A DNA stretch of 64,000 nucleotides from Kitasatospora sp. A2-31 (GCF_022288725.1 NZ_JAKNTA010000005.1:285658-349657), one strand, 5' to 3'. Positions 1-15,749 are shown, numbered from the stretch's first letter. Translations and numbers: made by a program. Notes: generated by a model from the letters alone, not told the origin.

Positions 1-1047
1 GCCGGTGGCGAGACCGTTGACGCAGGCGCCGATCAGCAGCGGCGCCAGCGTGGAGGTGAGCAGTGCGGTGGCGATCAGCGCGGACGCCAGGACCAGGCCG
101 GCGCACGCCATCGGCAGCGCGCGGGGACCGGGCAGCACCCGGGCGAGCAACTGGCCCACGGCGGTGCTGGCGAACGCCAGGCAGACGACCAGGCCGGTGA
201 GCGCGGGGCTGTGCACGTCCAGGACGGTGGCCAGGAAGAGGCCGCTGACCGAGGTCAGCACGCCGAGCACGGCGAAGCCCGAGCCGCCGGTGAGCGCCGC
301 GCGCAGGAAGGCGGGGCGGATGTCGGCCGGGACGCGCAGCCGCTGGAAGCGCAGGCGGAAGCCCGCCGGGGAGCTCACGGTCTCGGGCACGGCCGGGAGG
401 GCGATCAAGGCCACGGCGGTCAGGGCGAGCGTCACCGTCCACGGCAGGCGCAGCGGTGCGTCGGTGTCGACCCAGGTGGTCAGCAGGCCGGAGAGCAGGG
501 TGCCGCCGGCCAGGCCGCCCATGTTGGCGGCGAGCGCGACGGTCTGGGCGCGCAGGCGTCGCTCGGGCGGGGCGAGGTCGAGCAGTGCGGCGGTCGCGGC
601 GCCGGTGATCAGGGCGGCGGCGAGGCCGGAGAGGACGCGGGCGGCGAGCAGCCAGGGCAGTGAGTCGGCGGCCTCGAAGAGTCCGGCGGCGCCGGCGGCG
701 AGCAGCAGGGCGCCGGCCAGGACGGGGCGGCGGCCGATCTCGTCGGAGAGTCGGCCGAGCGTGAGCAGGCCGGCGACGACGCCGAGGGCGTACACCGCGA
801 AGATCACCGTGACGGTGAACGGCGAGAAGCCGAAGGCGTGTTGGTAGAGCGGGTAGAGCGGGGTCGGGACGGTGGTGCCGGCCATGGTCACCCAGAAGGC
901 GAGGGCGACGGCGGCCCGGGCCAGCGGGTCGGTGCGGGGCGGCACGGTGGCCGGGACGGGGGCGCCGGAGGGGGTCGGCGACCCGGGCGGCGTCGGCCCG
1001 GCGGCCTCGGGTGCCGGGCCGGTGCGGGGCGGCGGGGTGGTGGTCAC
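1..1047 (-). CDS. MFS drug/metabolite exporter, C-terminus cut off by window edge
   Basis: The minus-strand frame from a GTG at 1045-1047 is open to the window edge, so the 3' end of the gene is missing. After a Pro/Ala-rich N-terminal tail of about 45 residues come hydrophobic helices of the major facilitator fold. The loop between helices 2 and 3 carries the family signature GRLSDEIGRRP. A good ribosome site (GAGGAG) lies just upstream of the GTG. Two identical 16-bp palindromes upstream suggest TetR-type repression. The gene diverges from the DHB siderophore operon, so export of a siderophore or intermediate is possible. Control by its own operator rather than the iron box argues instead for a general efflux role. 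Substrate unknown. Confidence 0.85.
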   Translation of the reverse strand, partial: MTTTPPPRTGPAPEAAGPTPPGSPTPSGAPVPATVPPRTDPLARAAVALAFWVTMAGTTVPTPLYPLYQHAFGFSPFTVTVIFAVYALGVVAGLLTLGRLSDEIGRRPVLAGALLLAAGAAGLFEAADSLPWLLAARVLSGLAAALITGAATAALLDLAPPERRLRAQTVALAANMGGLAGGTLLSGLLTTWVDTDAPLRLPWTVTLALTAVALIALPAVPETVSSPAGFRLRFQRLRVPADIRPAFLRAALTGGSGFAVLGVLTSVSGLFLATVLDVHSPALTGLVVCLAFASTAVGQLLARVLPGPRALPMACAGLVLASALIATALLTSTLAPLLIGACVNGLATG

Positions 1048-1078
1048 AGGACTCCTCGGGAGTGGATCAGCGAAAGTG

Positions 1079-1094
1079 GACGCAACGTTGCGTC
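1079..1094. promoter_or_regulatory. Operator palindrome, copy 1
   Basis: GACGCAACGTTGCGTC is a perfect 16-bp palindrome centred about 40 bp upstream of the MFS exporter start. An identical copy lies 45 bp further away. The size and symmetry fit a TetR-family dimer site. No TetR gene is in the window; it may lie beyond the left edge. Confidence 0.75.
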
Positions 1095-1123
1095 TCCTTA
1101 CCTCGGTCGGGACGCTAGCACTG

Positions 1124-1139
1124 GACGCAACGTTGCGTC
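1124..1139. promoter_or_regulatory. Operator palindrome, copy 2
   Basis: This is an exact second copy of the 16-bp palindrome, 45 bp centre to centre from copy 1 (roughly four helical turns). The two sites could bind cooperatively and bracket the exporter promoter. Confidence 0.75.
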
Positions 1140-1244
1140 TACTCTCGTCGGCGTCCCTGGCGCCGGGCCGAGAACGGCTCGGCATGGGCCAGTTGACGGC
1201 GTCGCAGGAGCTGCGCGACCCCTCGGCGCGCCCGAACACCTGTG

Positions 1245-1263
1245 TTAGGTTAGGCTTGCCTAA
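1245..1263. promoter_or_regulatory. Iron box (DmdR1/IdeR-type) upstream of dhbA
   Basis: TTAGGTTAGGCTTGCCTAA matches the actinobacterial iron-box consensus TTAGGTTAGGCTAACCTAA at 17 of 19 positions. It ends 25 bp before the dhbA start codon, where it would cover the promoter. This predicts repression of the DHB operon by the ferrous-iron regulator when iron is plentiful. Confidence 0.9.
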
Positions 1264-1288
1264 TGTTGCTGGTCGGAGGGGATTTCCT

Positions 1289-2071
1289 GTGCTGCAGTCG
1301 GAATTGGTCGGCACCACCGCCGTGGTGACGGGCGCCGGGCAGGGCATCGGCGCCGCCGTGGTGCGGGCGCTCTCCGCCGCGGGGGCCGCCGTCGCGGCGG
1401 TCGACCGCAACCCGGGCCCGCTCGCCGCGCTGGTGGAGGAGCTCGGCGGTTCCGTCCGCCCGTACGTGCTCGACGTCACCGACGCGGCGGCCGTGGAGTC
1501 CACCGTGGAGCTGATCGAACGCCGACTCGGCTCGATCGGAGTCCTGGTGAACGTCGCCGGGATCCTGCGGACGTCGCCCGCCGTCGAGCTCTCCGACCAG
1601 GACTGGGCGGACACCTTCGCCGTCAACAGCACCGGCGTCTTCCACACCTGCCGGGCGGTCGGCGGCCGGATGGCGGCGCGCGGCTCGGGGTCGATCGTCA
1701 CCGTCGGGTCCAACGCCGCCGGGGTGCCGCGCGCCGGCATGGCCGCCTACGCGGCCTCCAAGGCGGCGGCCACCATGTTCACCCGCTGTCTGGGCCTGGA
1801 GCTGGCCCGCTCCGGCGTGCGCTGCAACATCGTCTCGCCCGGTTCCACCGACACCGAGATGCAGCGCGCGCTCTGGGGCGACGACGCCGAGGCCGCCGAA
1901 CGGCGGGTCGTCGACGGTGATCCGGCCGGCTGGCGGGTGGGCATCCCGCTCGGCCGGATCGCCCAACCCGCCGACGTCGCGGAGGCGGTGGCCTTCCTGG
2001 TCTCCGACCGGGCGCGGCACATCACCATGCACGACCTGTACGTGGACGGCGGTGCCACGCTGCGGGCCTGA
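1289..2071 (+). CDS. dhbA: 2,3-dihydro-2,3-dihydroxybenzoate dehydrogenase
   Basis: This 260-residue short-chain dehydrogenase oxidises 2,3-dihydro-2,3-dihydroxybenzoate to DHB with NAD+ in the cytoplasm. It has the N-terminal Rossmann motif GAGQGIG, the NVAG structural motif near residue 88, and the catalytic S...YxxxK set (the YAASK segment). The end (YVDGGATL) is typical of EntA/DhbA. The GTG at 1289 is preferred over upstream in-frame codons because GGAGGG lies 8 bases before it and the iron box immediately precedes it. It is the first gene of the operon. A 212-bp gap separates it from dhbC, so partial uncoupling is possible. General SDR enzymes look similar; the neighbours make the assignment firm. 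Confidence 0.92.
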   Translation: MLQSELVGTTAVVTGAGQGIGAAVVRALSAAGAAVAAVDRNPGPLAALVEELGGSVRPYVLDVTDAAAVESTVELIERRLGSIGVLVNVAGILRTSPAVELSDQDWADTFAVNSTGVFHTCRAVGGRMAARGSGSIVTVGSNAAGVPRAGMAAYAASKAAATMFTRCLGLELARSGVRCNIVSPGSTDTEMQRALWGDDAEAAERRVVDGDPAGWRVGIPLGRIAQPADVAEAVAFLVSDRARHITMHDLYVDGGATLRA

Positions 2072-2097
2072 CCCGCACGGCCGCGGTCCGCGCCAGC

Positions 2098-2116
2098 GCG
2101 GCCCCCGCGGGGCCGC
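2098..2116 (+). terminator. Possible attenuating hairpin between dhbA and dhbC
   Basis: An 8-bp perfect stem (GCGGCCCC/GGGGCCGC) with a 3-base loop lies 27 bp after the dhbA stop. There is no T-run. It may lower readthrough into dhbC, but the very GC-rich context makes chance formation possible. Confidence 0.3.
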
Positions 2117-2283
2117 CGCCCCGGGGGCCCGGTCGGCCCGCTCGGTCCGGCCCCGCCGCCCTGCGCTCGGACCGCCCCGCCCGTACCGGGGTCCGGGCTC
2201 CGAGCCGGCCCCCACCACCCCACCACCCGCCGGCCGGAGTCACACGCAGCGCCCGGCGGCCATTCGCAGACTGGAGAATCCAG

Positions 2284-3480
2284 GTGACCACGGTGCACCA
2301 CGCCCCCGCCGGGACGGACCCCACCGTCATCGGCGCGGCCAGCGGGCTGCTGGGCCAGTACCGGGCCGCGCCCGACGAGGCGTTCTTCGCCTCCCCGACC
2401 CGCACGCTGCTCACCGACGGCGTGCACGTCCGGGTGCCGCAGGACGGGCGCCCGCTGCCCGTCCGGGTCACCGACACGCTCGCCCGCGCCCGCCGGGACG
2501 GGCTCGAACGACCGCTGGTGGTGGGCGCGGTGGCGTTCGACCACGACAGTCGCGCCGAACTGGCCGTGCCTGCGCGGGTCCGCCGCTGCGGCGCGCTGCG
2601 CGACGACCCGCTGATCGCGCTGCCCGCCCCGGCCGCGGACCGGGTCGAGTGGCAGGTCCGGTCCGTCCCCGCCCCGGAGGCCTACGGAGCAGGCGTCGCG
2701 GAGGCCGTGCGGCGCCTGCGGGCCGGCGAGCTGGACAAGGTGGTGCTCGCCCGCACGCTGGAGCTGACCGCAGGCCGCCCGCTCGACCTGCCCGCGATCC
2801 TCCAGAGACTGGCCCGCCGCGACCCGGGCGGCTACACCTTCGCCCTCCCGGCCGGCTCCGGCCGGACGCTGATCGGCGCCAGCCCCGAGTTGCTGCTCTC
2901 CCGCCGCGGCACGGCCGTCCTGGCCAACCCGCTGGCCGGTTCGGTGCCGCGCAGCGCCGACCTCGGGGAGGACGTGCGCCGCGCCGCCGCACTGCTGGAG
3001 TCACCCAAGGACCTGCACGAGCACGCCGTCGTGGTCGACGCGATCCGCGCCGCGCTGGCCCCGTACTGCCGGACGCTGGACGTGCCGGCGCGGCCGACCC
3101 TGGTCCGCACCGCCGCCATGTGGCACCTCGCCACCACCGTCACCGCCGAGCTGGCCGACCCGGCCGTCTCCGCGCTGGAGCTGGCCACCGCACTGCACCC
3201 GACCCCGGCCGTCTGCGGCGCGCCGACGCCGCTGGCGCGCCGCGCGATCGGTGAGATCGAGCCCTTCGACCGCGGCCTCTACGCCGGGATGGTCGGCTGG
3301 GGCGACGCGGACGGCGACGGCGAGTGGGTGGTCACCCTGCGCTGCGCCGAGGCGGACGAGCGGACCCTGCGGGTCTACGCGGGGGCGGGTGTCGTCGCCG
3401 AGTCCCGCCCCGAGGCCGAACTCGCCGAGACCAGCGCCAAGTTCCGGACCTTCCTGGATGCCGCGGGGGTGCCGCGATGA
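2284..3480 (+). CDS. dhbC: Isochorismate synthase
   Basis: This 398-residue chorismate-utilising enzyme isomerises chorismate to isochorismate with Mg2+, the committed step to DHB. The C-terminal chorismate-binding domain shows the conserved blocks NPLAGSVPR (about residues 219-227), a helix with SPKDLHEH, and the GEIEPFDRGLYAGMVGW region. HPTPAVCG is also present. Length fits EntC/DhbC (about 390-400). The GTG start follows a GGAG about 8 bases upstream. Its last bases overlap the ATG of dhbE (ATGA), indicating translational coupling. It is likely under the iron box before dhbA. Confidence 0.95.
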   Translation: MTTVHHAPAGTDPTVIGAASGLLGQYRAAPDEAFFASPTRTLLTDGVHVRVPQDGRPLPVRVTDTLARARRDGLERPLVVGAVAFDHDSRAELAVPARVRRCGALRDDPLIALPAPAADRVEWQVRSVPAPEAYGAGVAEAVRRLRAGELDKVVLARTLELTAGRPLDLPAILQRLARRDPGGYTFALPAGSGRTLIGASPELLLSRRGTAVLANPLAGSVPRSADLGEDVRRAAALLESPKDLHEHAVVVDAIRAALAPYCRTLDVPARPTLVRTAAMWHLATTVTAELADPAVSALELATALHPTPAVCGAPTPLARRAIGEIEPFDRGLYAGMVGWGDADGDGEWVVTLRCAEADERTLRVYAGAGVVAESRPEAELAETSAKFRTFLDAAGVPR

Positions 3481-5273
3481 GCGCCGGGAGCAAGGACCTG
3501 ACGGGCGCCGGGGCGTTCGGCGAGGTGTCCGGTACGGTGCCGGACGGCGGCGTCGACCCCGCCTCGGCCGCCGACCCGATGGCCGAAGTACTGGCCGGCT
3601 TCACCCCCTACCCGGCGGAGTTCGCCGAGCGCTACCGGGCCGCCGGCCACTGGCGCGGCGAGACCTTCGGCCGGATGCTGCGCGAGCGCGCCGCCGCCCA
3701 CGGCGAGCGCATCGCGATCACCGATCCCGCCGGTCACGTCGGGCCGGGCAGCCCCGACGGGGTCGGCGGCCCGCGCCACTGGAGCTACGCCGAACTCGAC
3801 CGCCGAGCCGACCGGATGGCCGCCGGCCTGCTCGCCCGGGGTATCGGCCGCGGCGACCGGGTGGTGGTCCAACTCCCCAACGTGGCCGAGTTCTTCGAGG
3901 TGGTCTTCGCGCTCTTCCGGATCGGCGCCCTGCCGGTCTTCGCGCTGCCCGCCCACCGCTACACCGAGATCTCCTACTTCTGCTCCTTCACCCGGGCGGC
4001 CGGCTATGTGGTCCCGGCCGCCGAGGGCGGCTTCGACTACCGCGGACTGGCCGACCGGATCAAGGCGGAGACCGCGTCGCTGCGGCTGGTGCTGGTCGCC
4101 GGCGAGGACCCGGGGGAGCACGTCCGGCTGGCCGACGTGCCGATTGACGGCCCGGGCCCGACCGTCGAACCGCAGCCGGCGGACGTCGCCTTCCTGCAAC
4201 TGTCCGGCGGCAGCACCGGCGTGCCCAAGCTGATCCCGCGCACCCACGACGACTACATCCACTCGCTGCGCGGCTCGGTGGAGATCTGCGGCCAGGACGA
4301 GCGGAGCGTCTACCTCTGCGCGCTGCCGGCCGCGCACAACTTCCCGCTCAGCTCGCCGGGTTCGCTCGGCACGTTGTACGCGGGCGGCCGGGTGGTGCTC
4401 TGCCCGCAGCCCGGCCCGGAGACGGCGTTCCCGCTGATCGAGCGCGAGGGCGTGACCATCACCGGCCTCGTGCCGCCGTTGGCACTGCTCTGGCTGGACG
4501 CCGCCGAGCGGCGGACGGCGGCGGGGGAGCCGGCCGGGCTGGCGAGCCTGGAGGTGCTGCTGGTCGGCGGCGCCAAGTTCAGCGAGGAGGCGGCCCGCCG
4601 GGTCCGGCCGGTGCTGGGCTGCACGCTCCAGCAGGTGTTCGGCATGGCCGAGGGGCTGGTCAACTACACCCGGCTGGACGACCCGGAGGAGGTGATCGTC
4701 ACCACTCAGGGGCGGCCCATCTCCCCCGACGACGAGGTCCGGGTGGTCGACGACGAGGACCGCGACGTGCCCGACGGCACCACCGGCCACCTGCTCACCC
4801 GCGGTCCGTACACCATCCGCGGCTACTGGAACGCGCCCGAGCACAACCGCAGCTCCTTCACCGCGGACGGCTTCTACCGCACCGGCGACCTCGTCCGGCG
4901 CACCGCCACCGGTCACCTGGTGGTCGAGGGGCGGGCGAAGGACCAGATCAACCGCGGCGGCGAGAAGGTCGCCGCGGAGGAGATCGAGAACCACCTGCTG
5001 GCCCACCCGGCCGTGCACGACGCGGCCGTGGTCTCGATGCCCGACCCCTACCTCGGCGAGCGCACCTGCGCGTACGTGGTGCTGCGCGAGAGCGACCGCG
5101 AACGACCCCCGAAGCCGGTCGAGTTGAAGCGGTTCGTGCGACAGCGCGGACTGGCCGACTACAAGGTGCCGGACCGGGTGGAGTTCGTCGACGCGTTCCC
5201 CGCCACCGGGATCGGCAAGGTCAGCAAGAAGGACCTGCGGGCCGCCGTCGCGGCCGCCCTCACCACCCCCTGA
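3477..5273 (+). CDS. dhbE: 2,3-dihydroxybenzoate-AMP ligase
   Basis: This 598-residue stand-alone adenylation enzyme activates DHB as DHB-AMP and loads it on the aryl carrier protein. It has the phosphate-binding loop GGSTGVPK, the catecholate-recognition segment AAHNFPLSSPG (the His-Asn pair typical of EntE/DhbE), the YRTGD motif, and a C-terminal catalytic Lys in GIGKVSKKDL. The start chosen overlaps dhbC by ATGA. This gives an N-terminal extension of about 30-40 residues and a small insert relative to the usual 540. The only close alternative is a salicylate-AMP ligase, but dhbA, dhbB and dhbC next to it make DHB the clear substrate. Confidence 0.95.
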   Translation: MSAGSKDLTGAGAFGEVSGTVPDGGVDPASAADPMAEVLAGFTPYPAEFAERYRAAGHWRGETFGRMLRERAAAHGERIAITDPAGHVGPGSPDGVGGPRHWSYAELDRRADRMAAGLLARGIGRGDRVVVQLPNVAEFFEVVFALFRIGALPVFALPAHRYTEISYFCSFTRAAGYVVPAAEGGFDYRGLADRIKAETASLRLVLVAGEDPGEHVRLADVPIDGPGPTVEPQPADVAFLQLSGGSTGVPKLIPRTHDDYIHSLRGSVEICGQDERSVYLCALPAAHNFPLSSPGSLGTLYAGGRVVLCPQPGPETAFPLIEREGVTITGLVPPLALLWLDAAERRTAAGEPAGLASLEVLLVGGAKFSEEAARRVRPVLGCTLQQVFGMAEGLVNYTRLDDPEEVIVTTQGRPISPDDEVRVVDDEDRDVPDGTTGHLLTRGPYTIRGYWNAPEHNRSSFTADGFYRTGDLVRRTATGHLVVEGRAKDQINRGGEKVAAEEIENHLLAHPAVHDAAVVSMPDPYLGERTCAYVVLRESDRERPPKPVELKRFVRQRGLADYKVPDRVEFVDAFPATGIGKVSKKDLRAAVAAALTTP

Positions 5274-5292
5274 GACCGAAGGAAGCACCGCC

Positions 5293-5976
5293 GTGGGCCT
5301 GCCCCGCATCCCCTCCTATCCCATGCCCGCCGCCGGCGAGCTCCCCGCCAACCGGGTCGCCTGGACGGTCGACCCGTCGCGCGCCGTGCTGCTGGTGCAC
5401 GACCTGCAGAACCACTTCCTGGACGCCTTCGACACCGGCGCGGCGCCGGTCACCGAGCTGTTCGCCAACGTCAACCGGCTGCGCGAGCAGGCCGGGCGCC
5501 TCGGCATCCCGGTCGTCTACTCGGCGCAGCCCGGCGGCCAGAGCCCGGACCAGCGAGGGCTCCAGCAGGACTTCTGGGGTCCCGGCATCCCGGACGACCC
5601 GCGCGCGGCGGCCGTCGCCGACGCCGTCGCCCCGGGCGAGCGGGACGTCCTGCTGACCAAGTGGAAGTACAGCGCCTTCGTCCGCACCGACCTGGCCGAG
5701 CTGCTGCGCGCCCAGGGCCGCGACCAGCTGGTGATCACCGGCGTCTACGCGCACATCGGCGTGCAGGCCACCGCCTGCGACGCCTGGATGCGCGACATCG
5801 AGGCCTTCGTGGTGGCCGACGCGGTCGCCGACTTCGGCGCGGACGAGCACCGCGCCGCCCTCGCCTGGGTGGCCGGCCGCTGCGGCGTGGTCACCACCGC
5901 GGACGCCGTCCTCGGCGCCGCCCGGTCCGGCGACGACGCCGAACCCGAAGCACGTCGAAGGGAAGTGGGGAAGTGA
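5293..5976 (+). CDS. dhbB: Isochorismatase (no fused carrier domain)
   Basis: This 227-residue hydrolase cleaves the pyruvate enol ether of isochorismate to give 2,3-dihydro-DHB. It has the cysteine-hydrolase fold with Asp in LLVHDLQN and Lys in LLTKWKYSAF. The usual nucleophile region reads GVYAHIGVQATACDAW, as in true isochorismatases, which do not use a covalent Cys. In EntB/DhbB an aryl carrier domain is fused at the C-terminus. Here the protein stops after a short tail, and the carrier is the next gene, overlapping by GTGA. The GTG start has a GAAGGAAG ribosome site. Confidence 0.93.
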   Translation: MGLPRIPSYPMPAAGELPANRVAWTVDPSRAVLLVHDLQNHFLDAFDTGAAPVTELFANVNRLREQAGRLGIPVVYSAQPGGQSPDQRGLQQDFWGPGIPDDPRAAAVADAVAPGERDVLLTKWKYSAFVRTDLAELLRAQGRDQLVITGVYAHIGVQATACDAWMRDIEAFVVADAVADFGADEHRAALAWVAGRCGVVTTADAVLGAARSGDDAEPEARRREVGK

Positions 5977-6206
5977 CGGGCATGGCCTTCACCGTGGAGC
6001 GCATCCGGGCCGAGGTGGCCGACCTGCTGGGCGAGGACCCGGCGGACATCCCGCTGGACGAGAACCTGGTCGACTGGGGCCTGGACTCGGTCCGGCTGAT
6101 GGCCCTGGCCGAGCGGTGGCGGGCGGACGGCGCCGAGGTGTCCTTCCCGCAGCTGGCCGAGCGGCCGGCCGTGGAGGCCTGGGCCGAGCTGCTGGGCGCG
6201 TCCTGA
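5973..6206 (+). CDS. Stand-alone aryl carrier protein (ArCP)
   Basis: This 77-residue carrier has the phosphopantetheine attachment motif LVDWGLDSVRLM around residue 34, where the Ser receives the cofactor that carries DHB. The GTG at 5973 overlaps the dhbB stop (GTGA) and has an AAGGGAAG site upstream; an ATG at 5982 is a possible alternative. The protein matches the C-terminal domain of EntB/DhbB in length and motif, so this is a split version of that fusion. It presents DHB to the first condensation domain of the NRPS at 8460. Its stop overlaps the ATG of the next gene (TGATG). Confidence 0.92.
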   Translation: MTGMAFTVERIRAEVADLLGEDPADIPLDENLVDWGLDSVRLMALAERWRADGAEVSFPQLAERPAVEAWAELLGAS

Positions 6207-6997
6207 TGGACCCGGCCGACGTGCTGACGCCGGGCGAGGCGCCGGTGAAGCGGCCGCCGACCACCGTGGTCGGCCCGGTCGAGGCGCAGGCGGCCCGGAC
6301 GCCCGAGGCGCCCGCGCTGCTGTTCGCGGACGGCGCGCAGGTGTCGTACGGCGAGCTGAACGCGGGCGCCAACCGGTTGGCGCGGCACCTGGCGGGCCTC
6401 GGCGCCCGCCCCGGCGCGGTCGTCGGCCTGGCGCTCGCCCGGCCGGCCGACGTGGTGCCGGCACTGCTGGCGATCGCCAAGTCCGGTGCCGCGTACCTGC
6501 CGTTGGACCCGGGAGACGCCCCCGGCCGGCTGGCTTGGCTGTGCGCCGACGCCGAGCCGGTCGCCGTCCTGGGGGAGGGTGTGCCCGGCGCGGTCCGGCC
6601 CGGACCGGCCGAGCTGGCGGCCGAGCTGGCCACCGACCCGCCGCGCGCGCTGACGCCGCAGCATCCGCTCTGCCTGGGCTACGGCCCCGGCGGGCGGCCG
6701 GCGGGCGTCGCGCTGACCCACGGCGAGGCGGACCGGCGGGTACGCGAGCTGCAGGCCGCCTACCGGCTCGGACCGGGTGACCGCGTGCTGCAGCTGGGTC
6801 TGCCGCTCTGGGAGTTCTTCTGGCCGCTGCGGACCGGTGCGGCGCTGGTGCTGGCCGGTCCGGACCGGCCGGCCGACGTGGGCGGGCTGGTCCGGGAGCT
6901 GGGCGTCACCGCGCTGCGGGCGGCCCCGGCGGTCCTCGGTGGCCTGCTCCCGGAGCCCGGTCCGGCGCCGGTGCACGTCCTGCTCGGCCGCGACTGA
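6206..6997 (+). CDS. Half-length adenylation-domain-like protein
   Basis: A 263-residue protein resembling only the N-terminal half of an NRPS adenylation domain. Core A1 (VSYGEL) and A2 (AKSGAAYLPLDP) are intact. Core A3 has decayed to LGYGPGGRPAGVALTH: the Ser/Thr residues and the Lys of the ATP loop are gone. The chain ends near the point where the A4-A5 strand (LLGGE) would begin, so the substrate pocket and the whole C-terminal subdomain are missing. It should therefore not make an adenylate. It is translationally coupled to the ArCP (TGATG), and its codon use matches the operon. The downstream 21 bp up to the convergent gene do not encode the missing half in any frame. It could be a remnant or a scaffolding or chaperone-like partner; no function is claimed. 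Confidence 0.8.
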   Translation: MDPADVLTPGEAPVKRPPTTVVGPVEAQAARTPEAPALLFADGAQVSYGELNAGANRLARHLAGLGARPGAVVGLALARPADVVPALLAIAKSGAAYLPLDPGDAPGRLAWLCADAEPVAVLGEGVPGAVRPGPAELAAELATDPPRALTPQHPLCLGYGPGGRPAGVALTHGEADRRVRELQAAYRLGPGDRVLQLGLPLWEFFWPLRTGAALVLAGPDRPADVGGLVRELGVTALRAAPAVLGGLLPEPGPAPVHVLLGRD

Positions 6998-7018
6998 CGC
7001 GGCGCCGGGGCGGGGCGG

Positions 7019-8338
7019 TCAGCGGCCGGCCGCGCCCGCGTGGCCGGCCGCGAGGTCGGCCGCCGTCCAGGCCATCCCGACCGCGCCGTCCAGCACGGCG
7101 CGATCGGCCTCGGGGGAGACGGCCGCCTCGGCGAAGGCCGGCTCGTGCGGTGCGCAGGCGCCGCCGGTGATGTCCAGCACCGGGTGGATCGCGGGGAGCA
7201 CGTGCGAGACGTTGCCCATGTCGGTGCAGGCGAACGGCCCGCTCTCGACCGGCTCCGGCCGGCCCAGCGCGCGGGCGTTGGCGCGCCAGAGCGCGAGCAG
7301 GCCGGCGTCGCTGCGGAAGTCCAGGTAGTCCGGTTCCGGCCGGGTCAGCTCGACCTCGCAGCCGGTGGCCAGGGCGCCGGCGCGGAAGCAGTCCTCCACC
7401 CGGGTGCGCAGCTGCGCCAGGTCCTCGGCGGCCGAGGCGCGGATCTCGTACTCGGCGGTGGCGGTGTCCGGGATCAGGTTGGGCGCCGTCCCGGCGGCGG
7501 TGGTGATGCCGTGCACCCGCCAGTTCGGCGGCAACTGCTGGCGCAGCAGGCCGAGCGCGACCTGGGCGACGGTGAGTGCGTCGGCCGCGTTGCGGCCCTC
7601 GTGCGGATTGAGGCTGGGGTGGGCCGCGCGTCCGGTGTAGCGGACGGCGAGGGTGCCGAGGGCGAAGGAGCGGAAGTCGGCGACCTCGACCGGGCAGGGG
7701 TGGACCATCATCGCGGCGTCCACGCCGGCGAAGGCCCCGGCGTCCAGCAGCAGCGCCTTCCCGGCGCCGCGCTCCTCGGCCGGGGCGCCGATCACCCGGA
7801 CGGTGAGCCCGAGCCGGTCCGCGTGGGGCGCGAGGCCGAGCGCGGCGCCCAGACCGGCGGCGGCGATCACGTTGTGACCGCAGGCGTGGCCGAGCCCGGG
7901 CAGCGCGTCGTACTCGCAGACCAGGGCGACGGTCACCGGCCCGGAGCCGGTGGTGGCGGTGAACGCGGTCGGCAGGCCGTGCGCGGGCGCGGTGACCGTG
8001 TAGCCGTGGTCGCGCAGCAGCTCGGCGCACCAGGCGGCGGCGCGGTGCTCCTCGAACGCGGTCTCGGGGTGGGCGTGGAGGCGGCGGCTGAGGGCGAGCA
8101 GCTCGTCGCGGTGCGCGTGGACGCGCTCGCGCACGGCGGCCTTGAGACCGGCCCGTTCGAGCGCGGCCACACCCGCAGCGGCCACACCCGCAGCGGCTGC
8201 ACCTGCGTCGGTGGCACCCGCGTCGGTGGCACCCGCGCCGGCCGCACCGCCCCCGCCCGCGGCCGTGTCCCCGCGCGCCGGCGCAGCGGTCTCCGGCGCG
8301 GTCCCGGGGCCGGGCGGGTTCGCGTTCAGGGGGGACAT
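7019..8338 (-). CDS. M20 family amidohydrolase/carboxypeptidase
   Basis: A 439-residue zinc amidohydrolase of the M20D type (aminoacylase / p-aminobenzoyl-glutamate hydrolase group). Metal-site segments are visible: CEYDALPGLGHACGHN near residue 150, the general-base pair in PAEERGAGK, and the dimerisation-domain histidine in AAHPSLNPHEGRNAAD. A C-terminal segment, TDMGNVSHVLP, is also typical. The first 55 residues are an Ala/Gly/Thr-rich tail with a repeated GATDAG unit, probably disordered; a start further in is possible. It converges on the DHB operon (21-bp gap) and diverges from the NRPS, with an iron box between. That suggests iron-regulated cleavage of an amide in the siderophore or an acyl-amino-acid intermediate. 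This role is inferred from position only. Confidence 0.85.
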   Translation of the reverse strand: MSPLNANPPGPGTAPETAAPARGDTAAGGGGAAGAGATDAGATDAGAAAAGVAAAGVAALERAGLKAAVRERVHAHRDELLALSRRLHAHPETAFEEHRAAAWCAELLRDHGYTVTAPAHGLPTAFTATTGSGPVTVALVCEYDALPGLGHACGHNVIAAAGLGAALGLAPHADRLGLTVRVIGAPAEERGAGKALLLDAGAFAGVDAAMMVHPCPVEVADFRSFALGTLAVRYTGRAAHPSLNPHEGRNAADALTVAQVALGLLRQQLPPNWRVHGITTAAGTAPNLIPDTATAEYEIRASAAEDLAQLRTRVEDCFRAGALATGCEVELTRPEPDYLDFRSDAGLLALWRANARALGRPEPVESGPFACTDMGNVSHVLPAIHPVLDITGGACAPHEPAFAEAAVSPEADRAVLDGAVGMAWTAADLAAGHAGAAGR

Positions 8339-8399
8339 CGGCGCCTCCGGAGGCGTCAGGGCCCGTGCTGTGACAGGCGGTTGACCAGACGATATGTAG

Positions 8400-8418
8400 A
8401 TAGCTTAGGCTAACCTAA
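8400..8418. promoter_or_regulatory. Iron box between M20 hydrolase and NRPS
   Basis: ATAGCTTAGGCTAACCTAA matches the DmdR1/IdeR consensus at 17 of 19 positions, with an intact right half. It lies 42 bp before the NRPS start and 62 bp from the M20 gene start on the other strand, so it could control both. Confidence 0.9.
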
Positions 8419-8459
8419 GTAGGCGTTCCGTTCGCCGGACCCGAGGAGCTCTCAGAACC

Positions 8460-15741
<7,282 letters not shown>

Positions 15742-15749
<8 letters not shown>

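Noticed and set aside
6998..7018. Downstream half of the adenylation domain, displaced by a frameshift
   Set aside because: Only 21 bp separate the stop from the convergent M20 gene, and no A5-A10 motifs are found in any frame there.
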